The notes: generated by a model not told the origin, from the sequence alone. A DNA stretch of 64,000 nt from Rhodoferax sp. WC2427 (GCF_040822085.1 NZ_CP162006.1:310001-374000), one strand, 5' to 3'. Counted from the first letter of the stretch, positions 54,108 through 62,056 are shown. A program made the numbers and translations.

Positions 54108-54674
54108 TCAAGGACTTTCGCCGCGCCCCAACTTCGCCAGCAACTCCACCATCCGCCTCTGCCGGGTTTCGGGGCGCTTGGCGCTGTGCAGCCGGTGGTA
54201 GATGGTGAACAGGCTCTGCCGCTTGAGGGTGGCGTAAAAAGCGTGGGCAACGGGGTCTTGTCGCAGCGCCGCCAAAAAGTCTTCGGGCACCACCATGGTG
54301 GCGCTGCCGGCGTAGGCGGTGGCCCAGCGGCCATCGCTGCGCGCGGCCTCTACGTGCGCCAAGCCGGCGGCTTGCATGTGCCCTTGCGCTATCAGCCGTT
54401 CGGCATGCTGCACGTTTTTTTGCGACCAGTTGGAGCGTGCGCGGCGTGGGGTCAGGCGTTGCAGAAACGAGGTGTCGTCCAAGGCCTTGCGCAGCCCGTC
54501 GATCCAGCCCCAGCAAATAGCGGCCACCACGCAATCGTCCCAGGTGACGGAGGGCTGGCAGGTGGCCTTTTTGAAGATGCGCACCCACAGCTCGGTCTCG
54601 CTGGCGTGGTTCACCCGCAGCCACGCGTGGAGCTGCTCAGACGTTTCAAAGGTGTGGTGCGATGGTTTGCTCAT
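54108..54674 (-). CDS. YdeI/OmpD-associated family protein
   Basis: 188 aa protein of the family related to YdeI (PF13376-type). Typical pattern: TFETSEQLHAWLRVNHASET then ELWVRIFKKA, a conserved ICWGWIDGLRKALDDTSFLQ then RLTPRRARSNWS, and the C-terminal PEDFLAALRQDPVAHAFYAT then HRLHSAKRPETRQRRM. Biochemical role unknown; family members have been linked to envelope and antimicrobial-peptide resistance. Convergent with the CDGSH gene. A repeat-like stretch, TGATAGCCGCCAGAGG, lies just upstream of the start. Confidence 0.83.
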   Translation of the reverse strand: MSKPSHHTFETSEQLHAWLRVNHASETELWVRIFKKATCQPSVTWDDCVVAAICWGWIDGLRKALDDTSFLQRLTPRRARSNWSQKNVQHAERLIAQGHMQAAGLAHVEAARSDGRWATAYAGSATMVVPEDFLAALRQDPVAHAFYATLKRQSLFTIYHRLHSAKRPETRQRRMVELLAKLGRGESP

Positions 54675-54716
54675 GATTTGATAGCCGCCAGAGGATATTT
54701 CACCTGCGCTAGCGGC

Positions 54717-54971
54717 CTATTGGACTTGTAGCGCATACCCCGTGTTCCTTCCCTCACCCGCCAGCCTGCGCAGCACCCTCCGCTCCACCAAATCATTGAT
54801 ATCCCGTAGCGCCGTATCCGCCGAGCATTTACCGACGGCGGCCCATTTCGCATTCGTGAGCTTGCCGTCCATACCGTCCAGCACGTGGTTCAGCACCAGG
54901 GTTTGCCGGGCGTTCATCGGCGTGCCTTTGGCGCGGGCCAGGGCCATGTCACCCACGGCGCGGCTCCCAGT
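54717..54971 (-). pseudogene. 3' remnant of a Fic family gene (C-terminal winged helix only)
   Basis: Reads AVGDMALARAKGTPMNARQT then LVLNHVLDGMDGKLTNAKWA and CSADTALRDINDLVERRVLR, ending at 54717. This matches the C-terminal winged-helix tail of DUF4172/Fic proteins. The Fic core (HPFx(D/E)GNGR) is absent. The sequence upstream (about 54972-55058) is unrelated and contains the promoter and operator of the divergent intact Fic gene. A broken former neighbour or older copy. Confidence 0.7.
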
Positions 54972-55000
54972 GCATATCCACCATGGGCCGTAAATTCCAA

Positions 55001-55027
55001 AATACGGCTCAAATATTGAGTCGTATT
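55001..55027. promoter_or_regulatory. Palindromic operator in front of the Fic gene
   Basis: AATACGGCTCAA-ATA-TTGAGTCGTATT: 12-bp arms with one mismatch, ending 7 bp before the Fic start codon at 55035. A good candidate for autoregulation by the Fic protein's own winged helix. Confidence 0.6.
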
Positions 55028-55034
55028 GTCTAAA

Positions 55035-56255
55035 ATGAGGCTCATGCCCTCTTCGCATCCCCCCTCACGCCAGCCCCCGTTCATCTGGCAGCACGCCGAC
55101 TGGCCCACGCTGCGCGTGGACTTGTCTGCGCTTGCCCCCGCGCTGGAGTCAGCACGGCTGGAGCAGGGCCGCTTGCTAGGCTTGCTGGATGCCATCGGTC
55201 TGATGCCAGCGCAAGAGGTAGCGCGTGAACTGTGGGTGCAAGAGGCGCTGGCCACGGCGGAAATCGAAGGGCAGCGGCTGGACCTGGCGGCGGTGCGGTC
55301 GTCGGTGGCGCGGCGGTTGGGGTTGGACGTAGCGCCTGGTCCGGCCAACCGCTCGGTGGATGGGCTGGTGGATGTGATGCAAGACGCCGTGCTGCATTGC
55401 GCCGCGCCGCTGGATGCCGACCGGCTGGGGCGTTGGCAGTCGGCCTTGTTTCCAGGGGGAACCTCGGGCGTGCAGCGGATTGTGGTGGGACGCTGGCGCG
55501 AGCACTTGGACCCTATGCAGATCGTCAGCGGCACGCTGGGCCGCGAGGTGGTGCACTTTGAAGCGCCTCCTTCGCAGCAGGTGCCTGCCCAGATGGCGCG
55601 GTGGCTGGCCTGGTTTGAAGCGACCCGTCCGTTGTCGGGTGAACCTGCTGCGCTGAATGGTCTGGTGCGTGCAGCCCTGGCGCATCTGTGGTTTGAAACC
55701 GTGCATCCGTTTGAAGACGGCAATGGCCGCATTGGCCGGGCGGTGGTGGACATGGCGCTGGCGCAAGACCTGGCTGCGGGGCACGCGCTGCAGTTTTCGG
55801 CACCCATTTTTGGCATGGCGCGGCGCATGTTGGCGCAGCGGGCGGCGTATTACGACGCGCTGAATGCCGCACAGCGCGGCAGTTGCGATGTCACACCGTG
55901 GGTGCAGTGGTTTGTGCATGCTTTTGCGCAGGGTTGCGTGGCGTCGCAAGCTGTGGTGCGGCAGGCGGTAGACAAGGCGGCCTTTCGCGCCCGCATGGCC
56001 GGGGTCGGCGCGAACCCCCGGCAGGCCAAGGTGCTAGAGCGCTTGCTGGCTGCGGGCAGTGTGGAGCTAGGTGGTGTTTTTTTGGGCGGGCTCACCGCCG
56101 ACAAGTACACCAAACTCGCCAACACCAGCAAGCCGACTGCCACGCGGGATCTGACCGATTTGGTAGCCAAGGGCTTGCTGCAGGTTACCGGGCAGGGTAA
56201 GGGGACGCGTTATGCGATTGCCGTACCAGGGTGGACGCAGCCTGTGGTGGAGTAG
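55035..56255 (+). CDS. Fic family AMPylation-type protein with N-terminal inhibitory motif and C-terminal winged helix
   Basis: 406 aa (an ATG 9 nt later, with AGG close by, is an alternative start). The Fic core motif HPFEDGNGRIGR, around residue 224, is canonical and should support nucleotide transfer onto a target protein. The N-terminal TAEIEG (about residues 74-79) matches the (S/T)xxxE(G/N) inhibitory motif, making this a class II self-inhibited Fic. N-terminal DUF4172-like region. C-terminal winged helix LTADKYTKLANTSKPTATRD then LTDLVAKGLLQV likely binds DNA. A palindrome immediately precedes the gene. The AMPylation target is unknown. Confidence 0.9.
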   Translation: MRLMPSSHPPSRQPPFIWQHADWPTLRVDLSALAPALESARLEQGRLLGLLDAIGLMPAQEVARELWVQEALATAEIEGQRLDLAAVRSSVARRLGLDVAPGPANRSVDGLVDVMQDAVLHCAAPLDADRLGRWQSALFPGGTSGVQRIVVGRWREHLDPMQIVSGTLGREVVHFEAPPSQQVPAQMARWLAWFEATRPLSGEPAALNGLVRAALAHLWFETVHPFEDGNGRIGRAVVDMALAQDLAAGHALQFSAPIFGMARRMLAQRAAYYDALNAAQRGSCDVTPWVQWFVHAFAQGCVASQAVVRQAVDKAAFRARMAGVGANPRQAKVLERLLAAGSVELGGVFLGGLTADKYTKLANTSKPTATRDLTDLVAKGLLQVTGQGKGTRYAIAVPGWTQPVVE

Positions 56256-56377
56256 CGTTGTCGTGCGGCCTGTGTAGCACTGGCGAACCAACTGCGCAGG
56301 CAGTCAGAGGGGTGTCACCGGTGGATGTCTTCCGTGCGGCGAATAAGCAGGCCCACCACCGCAGGGACAATACTCCC

Positions 56378-57175
56378 ATGCCCCACGCCACATCCCTCGC
56401 CTCACCTCACGCCCCCCACGCCGTCTCCCGCCTGCGCACCGCTCGGCTCGCGCGCAGCGCCAAGCCCTTTCTGGCCCGGGGCGGCTCCAAGGTGGAGCGC
56501 TGCACCGGCTGCCGGCTGGCACCCAGCCACTGCATGTGCGCGCTGCGGCCGGTGCTGCCCCGGCTTGCGAACCAGGCCGGGGTGTGCCTGCTGATGGCTG
56601 ATATTGAGCCGCTCAAGCCCAGCAACACCGGCTGGCTGATTGCCGACGTGGTGGCCGACACCTGGGCTTTTGGCTGGGCCCGCACCGTGGTGGACCCGGA
56701 CCTGCTGGCGCTGCTGGCCGACCCGCAGTGGCAGCCGTACCTGGTGTTTCCGGGTGAATTTGTGGCCCCCGAGCGGGTGGTCACGGCGCTGTTGCCACCC
56801 GTGGGCCCCGCCGAGGGCAAGCGCCCGCTGTTTGTGCTGCTGGACGCCACCTGGCCCGAGGCGCGCAAGATGTTCCGCAAAAGCCCCTACCTCGACCGGC
56901 TGCCGGTGCTGAGCCTGCAGGCCGACCGCATCTCGCAGTACAAGCTGCGCCGGTCGCGGCGCGACGACCACTTTTGTACCTCCGAGGTGGCCGCCCTGTG
57001 CCTGGAGCTGGCCGACGAGCCGCACGCCGCGCAGACGCTGGAGGCCTATCTGGACATCTTCACCCACCGCTACCTGCAGGCCAAACAGCAGGTGCCTGCC
57101 GATGCCGACAACGCGGCGCACCAGCGCTTGCGCGGCCTGCAGGCCGTGGGTGCCGCTGCACCGATTAAAAAATGA
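56378..57175 (+). CDS. DTW domain protein, tRNA-uridine aminocarboxypropyltransferase
   Basis: 265 aa. DTW family: N-terminal zinc-like cysteines CTGCRLAPSHCMC, the signature LLDATWPEARKMFRKSPYLD, and LRRSRRDDHFCTSEVAALCL. Family members (TapT) attach the acp group to uridine-47 of tRNA using SAM. The start at 56378 skips unrelated in-frame codons; an Ala/His-rich N-terminal tail extends before the cysteine motif. A hairpin terminator follows the stop. Confidence 0.87.
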   Translation: MPHATSLASPHAPHAVSRLRTARLARSAKPFLARGGSKVERCTGCRLAPSHCMCALRPVLPRLANQAGVCLLMADIEPLKPSNTGWLIADVVADTWAFGWARTVVDPDLLALLADPQWQPYLVFPGEFVAPERVVTALLPPVGPAEGKRPLFVLLDATWPEARKMFRKSPYLDRLPVLSLQADRISQYKLRRSRRDDHFCTSEVAALCLELADEPHAAQTLEAYLDIFTHRYLQAKQQVPADADNAAHQRLRGLQAVGAAAPIKK

Positions 57176-57177
57176 TA

Positions 57178-57217
57178 GCTGCCAGCGCTGGTGCTGTCTG
57201 CGCTGGCGGCTGTTTTT
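57178..57217 (+). terminator. Terminator hairpin after the DTW gene, element-related
   Basis: AGCTGCCAGCGC / GCGCTGGCGGCT (one mismatch, 10-nt loop) followed by GTTTTTG. Arms echo the dispersed palindromic element. The gap to 57419 shows nothing further. Confidence 0.75.
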
Positions 57218-57419
57218 GTGGAAATGGGCCCATCGGGCCGGCCGACATGGCTTACAACTTGCGTAGGCGTTGTCTGGCACGATAGCGCTTACTCTCTGAC
57301 AGGGCTACGGGCCCCCGGCCGCTACTTTGGGGTGGCGCATCCCGGCACAGTGGGTGGTATGGCTTTGAATTTTTTGAGGCCGCAATCCATCTTCCCTCTG
57401 ACTTCTGACCGGACTCCCC

Positions 57420-58262
57420 ATGTACATCAAAATTGGTTTCGACATCGAGCTCGCCATCTCCGCACCGATGGCCCTGATCCACCTGCTGCATGTGCATCCG
57501 TCCCGGCGCGGCGATCTGCTGGCGCCGCAGGTGGTGGAGGTGCTGCCAAACCTGGCGGTAGAGGATTATTTTGATGGCTTTGGCAACCTGTGCAGCCGGG
57601 TGAATGCGCCCCTGGGCGTGACGCAGGTGGGGTTTCGCAGCGAAGCCATCATCCGCGACTCGGGCCTGCCCGACGAGGTGAACTGGGGCGCCTGGCAGCA
57701 CGACCCCACGGTGCTGCCGTCGGCCACGCTGACCTACCTGCTGCCCAGCCGCTACTGCGAGGTAGACAGCGAGCTGCTGCAATTTGCCTGGAACCAGTTT
57801 GGCAGCACGCCGCTGGGCTGGGCGCGGGTGCAGGCCATCTGCGATTTTGTGCACAACCACATCCGCTTCGACTACATGGCTGCCCGCGCCACCCGTACCG
57901 CCGTGGAGGGCTTCCGCGAGGGCACCGGCGTGTGCCGCGACTACACCCACCTGGCCGTCACGCTGTGCCGCTGCATGAACATTCCGGCCCGCTACTGCAC
58001 CGGCTACCTGGGCGACATCGGCATACCGCCAGTGCGCTACCCGATGGACTTCAGCGCCTGGTTCGAGGTGTTTCTGGGCGACCGCTGGTACACCTTTGAC
58101 GCGCGCCACAACACGCCGCGTATCGGCCGTGTGGTGATGGCCCGGGGCCGCGACGCGGGCGACGTGCCCATCACCATGGCCTTTGGCCCCAACACGCTGC
58201 AGAAGTTCGAGGTCACCACCTACGAGGTGGATGCCTTCGGCAACGCCATCTTCACCGTGTAA
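57420..58262 (+). CDS. Transglutaminase-like domain protein
   Basis: 280 aa without signal peptide. The N-terminal ~140 residues are a beta-rich transglutaminase N domain; the core then has the nucleophile Cys in GTGVCRDYTHLAVTLC, followed by IPARYCTGYLGD. The place usually held by the catalytic His (HAW) reads DFSAWFEVFLGDRWYTFDARHN, i.e. Ser instead of His. The Asp is present. Either another residue does the job or the enzyme is non-catalytic or altered. Similar proteins occur across Burkholderiales; function unknown. Confidence 0.85.
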   Translation: MYIKIGFDIELAISAPMALIHLLHVHPSRRGDLLAPQVVEVLPNLAVEDYFDGFGNLCSRVNAPLGVTQVGFRSEAIIRDSGLPDEVNWGAWQHDPTVLPSATLTYLLPSRYCEVDSELLQFAWNQFGSTPLGWARVQAICDFVHNHIRFDYMAARATRTAVEGFREGTGVCRDYTHLAVTLCRCMNIPARYCTGYLGDIGIPPVRYPMDFSAWFEVFLGDRWYTFDARHNTPRIGRVVMARGRDAGDVPITMAFGPNTLQKFEVTTYEVDAFGNAIFTV

Positions 58263-58293
58263 CCGGTGGATGGCGGGAGCACAATGCCGCCCC

Positions 58294-58845
58294 ATGCAAC
58301 GTAGACTTTTATGGCATGCCCTGCTGGCCGGTACGGCGCTGCTGGCCCTGCCCGCCCAGGCCCAGCCGGGCTACACCGTGTCTGCCGCCCAGTTGCAGCA
58401 GGCCGTGGCCCAGCGCTTTCCCCTGCGCTACCCGGTGCCCGGCGTGCTGAACCTGGACCTGCAAGCCCCGCAACTGCGCCTGCTGCCCGCCCAGAACCGC
58501 CTGGCTGCGCAAATGGCCGTGGAGGCCGCGGGCCCGGCCCTGCGGCGCAGCCACAGCGGCAGCATCACGGTGGACTTTGCCCTGCGCTACGAGCCCAGCG
58601 ACCGCACGGTGCGCGCCGTGCAGCTGCACTTCCAGAACCTGCAATTCCCCAGCCTGCAGCCCGCCGTGGTGGAACTGCTGACCACATACGGCCCGGCCCT
58701 GGCCGAGCAGGCGCTGCAAGAGGTGGTGCTGCACCAGCTCAAGCCCCAAGACCTGGCCCTGCCCGACACCATGGGCCTGCAGCCCGGCAGCATTACCGTG
58801 ACAGAGCAAGGGCTGGTGGTAGGGTTTGTGAATAAGCCGCTGTAG
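58294..58845 (+). CDS. DUF1439 family exported protein
   Basis: 183 aa with signal peptide (MQRRLLWHALLAGTALLALP, cleaved near AQAQ), then a beta-rich domain (YTVSAAQLQQAVAQRFPLRY; LDLQAPQLRLLPAQNRLAAQ; GSITVDFALRYEPSDRTVRA) typical of DUF1439 proteins such as YceB. No lipobox Cys is visible, so it is probably a soluble periplasmic protein. Starts 31 bp after the transglutaminase-like gene. Convergent with the MxKDx gene. Confidence 0.83.
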   Translation: MQRRLLWHALLAGTALLALPAQAQPGYTVSAAQLQQAVAQRFPLRYPVPGVLNLDLQAPQLRLLPAQNRLAAQMAVEAAGPALRRSHSGSITVDFALRYEPSDRTVRAVQLHFQNLQFPSLQPAVVELLTTYGPALAEQALQEVVLHQLKPQDLALPDTMGLQPGSITVTEQGLVVGFVNKPL

Positions 58846-58859
58846 GCAACAGGGCTGGG

Positions 58860-59099
58860 TTACTTCTTCATGGCTTCGCCGGCCATGTCGTCTTTTTTCA
58901 TCACCATGTCGTCCTTCTTCACCATGGTGTCCTTTTTGGCCATGGCGTGCTTCTTCATGGGGTGTTTTTTGGCCATGGCGTGGGGGGCCATGCCGTCTTT
59001 CATCATTTCGTCTTTCTTCATCATGCCGTCTTCGGCCATGGCACCGGCGGTGGCGGCCAGCAGGCAGGCGGTGATCAGGGTGGTGGTAAATGTACGCAT
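58860..59099 (-). CDS. Exported pentapeptide MxKDx-repeat protein, Met/Lys-rich
   Basis: 79 aa starting at 59099 with AGGAAAC 4 nt upstream. A signal peptide (MRTFTTTLITACLLAATAGA, cleaved near MA) is followed by about 57 residues holding 13 Met and 15 Lys in repeats such as DGMMKKDEMMKDG, HAMAKK, KKDTMVKKDDMVMKKDDM. This matches the MxKDx pentapeptide-repeat family of unknown function. Divergent from exported MsrA across a 177-bp region, suggesting a shared role in methionine oxidation or metal binding in the periplasm. Confidence 0.85.
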   Translation of the reverse strand: MRTFTTTLITACLLAATAGAMAEDGMMKKDEMMKDGMAPHAMAKKHPMKKHAMAKKDTMVKKDDMVMKKDDMAGEAMKK

Positions 59100-59185
59100 G
59101 GTGTTTCCTGGAGGTTGTGGGTTGTGTTCCAAGCGCGGCCACGGCGTGGCCACTGCTTGTACGCTTTGGTCGGCTGGGCCACAAA

Positions 59186-59226
59186 AACCTTACAAGCCCG
59201 GCGCGTTATTTTTTTGGCGTAAGGTT
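59186..59226. promoter_or_regulatory. Candidate operator between MxKDx and msrA
   Basis: AACCTTAC, 25-nt spacer, GTAAGGTT: perfect 8-bp arms close to the msrA start. A second dyad, GGCCACG-G-CGTGGCC, lies at 59137-59151. Either could be a shared regulator site for the divergent pair. Confidence 0.35.
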
Positions 59227-59276
59227 CGGCGCGGTGGACCGACCAACTACAAATCCACCCCCCAAGGACACACACC

Positions 59277-60017
59277 ATGACACGCTCCGTTGCCCCGCCC
59301 ACTTCCCGTTTTTCCCGCATCAAGACGAACCTGCTGCTGATGGCCGGTGCGGTCGTTGTGGCGGCGCTGTATTGGAGCCCGAACGCGGTGGCCGAAAAGG
59401 CGGTGGCGATTCCGGCCCCCTCGGCCCAGGCCCTGGCGGGCATCGCCCCCAGCACGCAAGCCACCGAGACGGTGGTGTTTGCCGGGGGCTGCTTCTGGGG
59501 CATCCAGGCGGTGTTCCAGCACACCAACGGCGTGCTGGAAGCCGTGTCGGGCTACGCGGGCGGCAAGAAGGGCGATGCCCAGTACGAGACCGTCAGCGGC
59601 GGCGGCACCGGCCATGCCGAGGCGGTGCAGGTGCGGTTTGACCCCACATTGGTGAGTTACGCGCAGCTGCTGCAAATCTACTTCTCGGTGGCCCACGACC
59701 CGACCCAGCTGAACCGCCAGTACCCCGACGTGGGCCCGCAGTACCGCTCGGCCGTGTTCACCACCACGCCGGCGCAGAAGCAGCTGACCGAGCGCTACAT
59801 CGCCGAGCTGAACGCGGCCAAGGTGTTCCCGGCCAAGATCGTGACCCAGCTCGGTGCCCTCACGGCTTTTTACCCCGCCGAGAAGTACCACCAGAACTAC
59901 GCCACCCTGCACCCGGACGCACAGTACATCGCCCAGTTCGACCTGCCCAAGATCGCCCACCTGAAAGAAATGCTGCCCGCGCTGTACCGTGCGCAGCCGG
60001 TGCTGGTGGCCAACTGA
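59277..60017 (+). CDS. msrA: Peptide methionine sulfoxide reductase MsrA, exported or membrane-anchored
   Basis: Reduces methionine-S-sulfoxide in proteins. 246 aa, longer than cytoplasmic MsrA because of an N-terminal basic stretch and hydrophobic segment (NLLLMAGAVVVAALYWSPNA), so the enzyme acts in the periplasm, anchored or cleaved near AVAE. Catalytic motif FAGGCFWG, then SGYAGGKKGDAQYETVSGGG then TGHAEAVQVRFDP, and DVGPQYRSAVFTT. No MsrB domain. AAGGA lies 10 nt before the ATG. Divergent from the Met-rich protein, which could be its substrate. Confidence 0.95.
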   Translation: MTRSVAPPTSRFSRIKTNLLLMAGAVVVAALYWSPNAVAEKAVAIPAPSAQALAGIAPSTQATETVVFAGGCFWGIQAVFQHTNGVLEAVSGYAGGKKGDAQYETVSGGGTGHAEAVQVRFDPTLVSYAQLLQIYFSVAHDPTQLNRQYPDVGPQYRSAVFTTTPAQKQLTERYIAELNAAKVFPAKIVTQLGALTAFYPAEKYHQNYATLHPDAQYIAQFDLPKIAHLKEMLPALYRAQPVLVAN

Positions 60018-60026
60018 GCGCCAGGA

Positions 60027-60088
60027 GATTTGCTATTGAAATAAGAGCTGCTTACGCCTATGCCATGCGCGTGGGAGGCCAATTGGGC
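60027..60088. repeat. Dispersed palindromic element, copy 15
   Basis: GATTTGCTATTGAAATAAGA then GCTGCTTACGCCTATGCCAT and GCGCGTGGGAGGCCAATTGG. Forward copy closely matching copies 5 and 8, 10 bp after the msrA stop. Confidence 0.65.
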
Positions 60089-60153
60089 TTACAAGCAGCA
60101 GGGATGGCCGGTTGCGGTCAAAATGCCGCAGCGCTTCATTCCCAAGGAACCCC

Positions 60154-60846
60154 ATGACCCACCCGATCCAGCAAAAATGGCCCGCCCAGCACCCCGAACG
60201 CCTGCAGCTCTACTCGCTGCCCACGCCCAACGGCGTGAAGGTGTCCATCCTGCTGGAAGAAATTGGCTTGCCCTACGAGCCGCACCTGGTCAGCTTCGAG
60301 ACCCACGACCAGATGTCGCCCGCGTTCTTGTCGCTCAACCCGAACAACAAGATCCCGGCCATCCTGGACCCGAACGGCCCCGGCGGCCAGCCGCTGGCGC
60401 TGTTTGAGTCGGGTGCCATCCTGCTGTACCTGGCCGAAAAAACCGGCCAGTGCATCCCGCAGGACGCGGCGGGCCGCTACGAGTGCATCCAGTGGCTGAT
60501 GTTCCAGATGGGCGGCATCGGCCCGATGTTTGGCCAGCTGGGCTTCTTCCACAAGTTTGCAGGCAAGGACATTGACGACAAGCGCCCGCGCGACCGCTAC
60601 GTGGCCGAGTCCAAGCGCCTGCTGGCGGTGCTGAACCAGCGCTTGACCGGGCGGGCCTGGATGATGGGCGATGCCTACACCATTGCCGACATCGCCATCT
60701 TCCCGTGGGTGCGCAACCTGATCGGCTTTTACGGCGCGGGGGACCTGGTGGGTTTTGCCGACTACCCCGAGGTGGCACGGGTGCTGGCGGCCTTTGTGGA
60801 GCGGCCCGCCGTGGTCAAGGGCCTGGGGATTCCGGCCCGGGGCTAA
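60154..60846 (+). CDS. Glutathione S-transferase family protein (YghU/GstB-like)
   Basis: 230 aa. Thioredoxin-like N-domain LQLYSLPTPNGVKVSILLEE with the GST contact NPNNKIPAILDPNG and ESGAILLYLAEKTGQ (Glu-Ser binding glutathione), then the all-helical C-domain (GRAWMMGDAYTIADIAIFPW). The NNKIPAI pattern is that of nu-class/YghU proteins, which act on disulfide bonds. The start at 60154 has AAGGA about 7 nt upstream. Convergent with the udg homologue, with a 4-bp stop overlap. Confidence 0.9.
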   Translation: MTHPIQQKWPAQHPERLQLYSLPTPNGVKVSILLEEIGLPYEPHLVSFETHDQMSPAFLSLNPNNKIPAILDPNGPGGQPLALFESGAILLYLAEKTGQCIPQDAAGRYECIQWLMFQMGGIGPMFGQLGFFHKFAGKDIDDKRPRDRYVAESKRLLAVLNQRLTGRAWMMGDAYTIADIAIFPWVRNLIGFYGAGDLVGFADYPEVARVLAAFVERPAVVKGLGIPARG

Positions 60847-61583
60847 GCCACCACGCCCAACGCCAGGCACAAGTCCGCCCAGGCCTTGGCCTTTTCCGGA
60901 CGGTTGCGCAAAAGCGTGGCGGGGTGGTAGCTCACCACCACCGGTACGCCGTGGTAGCGGTGCACCCGGCCCCGCATCTGGCCCAGCGGGGTGCTGTCTT
61001 GCAGCAGCAGCTGGGCCGCAAACGGGCCCAGCGCCAGAATGACCTTGGGCTGCAGCAGGGCCACGGCGCGGCGCAGGTGGGGGGCGCTGTCGGCCACCGG
61101 GTCGGCGTTGGCATCCAAACGCAGCTTTTGCACGCTGGTGATGCAGGCCGAGGGCGCGCCTTCCTTGCGTGCCGGGGTGATGCCCACGGCGTGCAGCATG
61201 TTGCCCAGCAGTTGCGCTTCGGGCGCATCCGGCACCGCAAAGGGCCGGGCCGCGTCGTCGGCAATGCCCAGCGCCTCGCCCAGCACCAGCCAGTCGGCCG
61301 GGCCGCCGGGGGCGGCGTTCAGCCACACGCTGGCCAGTGCCGCAGGCCAGTCCAGCGTGGCAGTGTTTTCAGTGACATTTGTGCTGCCAGCGCTGATGGA
61401 ATGGGCGGGAGAAGCTACTAATTCAGGAGTGCGGTCCAGCACCTGGGCGATGCTTTGCGGGGCCGACTTGCGCGGCGCGGGGGCTTCTACCGGTGGGGCC
61501 TCCGCTTCGGGCTCTGCTTGCGGCCACCACACGGGGCTGTGCATCTCGGCCAGCATGGCGCGCTGGCGGGGGTCCAGGCTCAT
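60843..61583 (-). CDS. Uracil-DNA glycosylase superfamily protein, lacking Fe-S cysteines
   Basis: 246 aa. Contains the superfamily motifs LGEALGIADDAARPF (motif 1, usually GEAPG-x-(E)D) and SYHPATLLRNRPEKAKAW (motif 2), plus VILALGPFAAQLLL. The cysteines that hold the [4Fe-4S] cluster in family-4 UDGs are absent: the usual KCRP reads KLRL, and the N-terminal CxxC is missing. It may bind but not excise uracil efficiently. The N-terminal Pro/Ala-rich tail includes a copy of the dispersed element translated as SPAHSISAGST. Overlaps rimI by 4 bp. Confidence 0.8.
   Translation of the reverse strand: MSLDPRQRAMLAEMHSPVWWPQAEPEAEAPPVEAPAPRKSAPQSIAQVLDRTPELVASPAHSISAGSTNVTENTATLDWPAALASVWLNAAPGGPADWLVLGEALGIADDAARPFAVPDAPEAQLLGNMLHAVGITPARKEGAPSACITSVQKLRLDANADPVADSAPHLRRAVALLQPKVILALGPFAAQLLLQDSTPLGQMRGRVHRYHGVPVVVSYHPATLLRNRPEKAKAWADLCLALGVVA
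61381..61431. repeat. Dispersed palindromic element inside the udg homologue
   Basis: GCTGCCAGCGCTGATGGAAT then GGGCGGGAGAAGCTACTAAT. The coding strand has GCCCATTCCATCAGCGC, the core shared with copy 7. Read through in frame in the N-terminal linker. Confidence 0.6.
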
Positions 61584-62056
61584 AGGGGCATGCTCATGAC
61601 GATGGCGTGTTCGCGCTGGCCGGGGCCGTTGGGGTAGTAGTCTTTGCGCATGCCCACGCGGTTGAAGCCGTAGCGGGTGTAGACGTGCAGCGCGCGGTGG
61701 TTGCCCACGCGGGCTTCCAGCCACAGCCACTGGGCTTTTTGGCCGCGCGACCACAGGGCCAGCGCATCCAGCATCAGGTGCGACCAGCCCTGGCCCTGGT
61801 AGGCGGGGGCCACGGTGATGTTGAGCAGGTGCACCTCGTCCACGCCCTGCATGGCCACGAAGTAGCCCAGAATGGTGTCGTCCGCCAGCAGGATTTGCGC
61901 CTGGTAGCCTGCGGCCAGTGCGTCCTGGAAATTGGCCCGCGACCAGGGGTGGGCGTAGGCCGCCTGCTCCACCGGCAGCACCGCGTCCAGCCAGTCCGGG
62001 GTGAGCGTCTCGAAGCGCACCTCGGAGGCGTCGGGCGGGGCCAGCAGGGCGCTCAT
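61580..62056 (-). CDS. rimI: Ribosomal-protein-alanine N-acetyltransferase RimI
   Basis: 158 aa GNAT enzyme acetylating the N-terminal Ala of ribosomal protein S18. Acetyl-CoA pyrophosphate loop in VAPAYQGQGWSHLMLDAL (Q/R-x-x-G-x-G/A pattern), substrate side LEARVGNHRALHVYTRYGFN then RVGMRKDYYP, and N-terminal AAYAHPWSRANFQDAL. Coupled to tsaB and the udg homologue by ATGA overlaps on both sides, the common tsaB-rimI arrangement. Confidence 0.93.
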   Translation of the reverse strand: MSALLAPPDASEVRFETLTPDWLDAVLPVEQAAYAHPWSRANFQDALAAGYQAQILLADDTILGYFVAMQGVDEVHLLNITVAPAYQGQGWSHLMLDALALWSRGQKAQWLWLEARVGNHRALHVYTRYGFNRVGMRKDYYPNGPGQREHAIVMSMPL

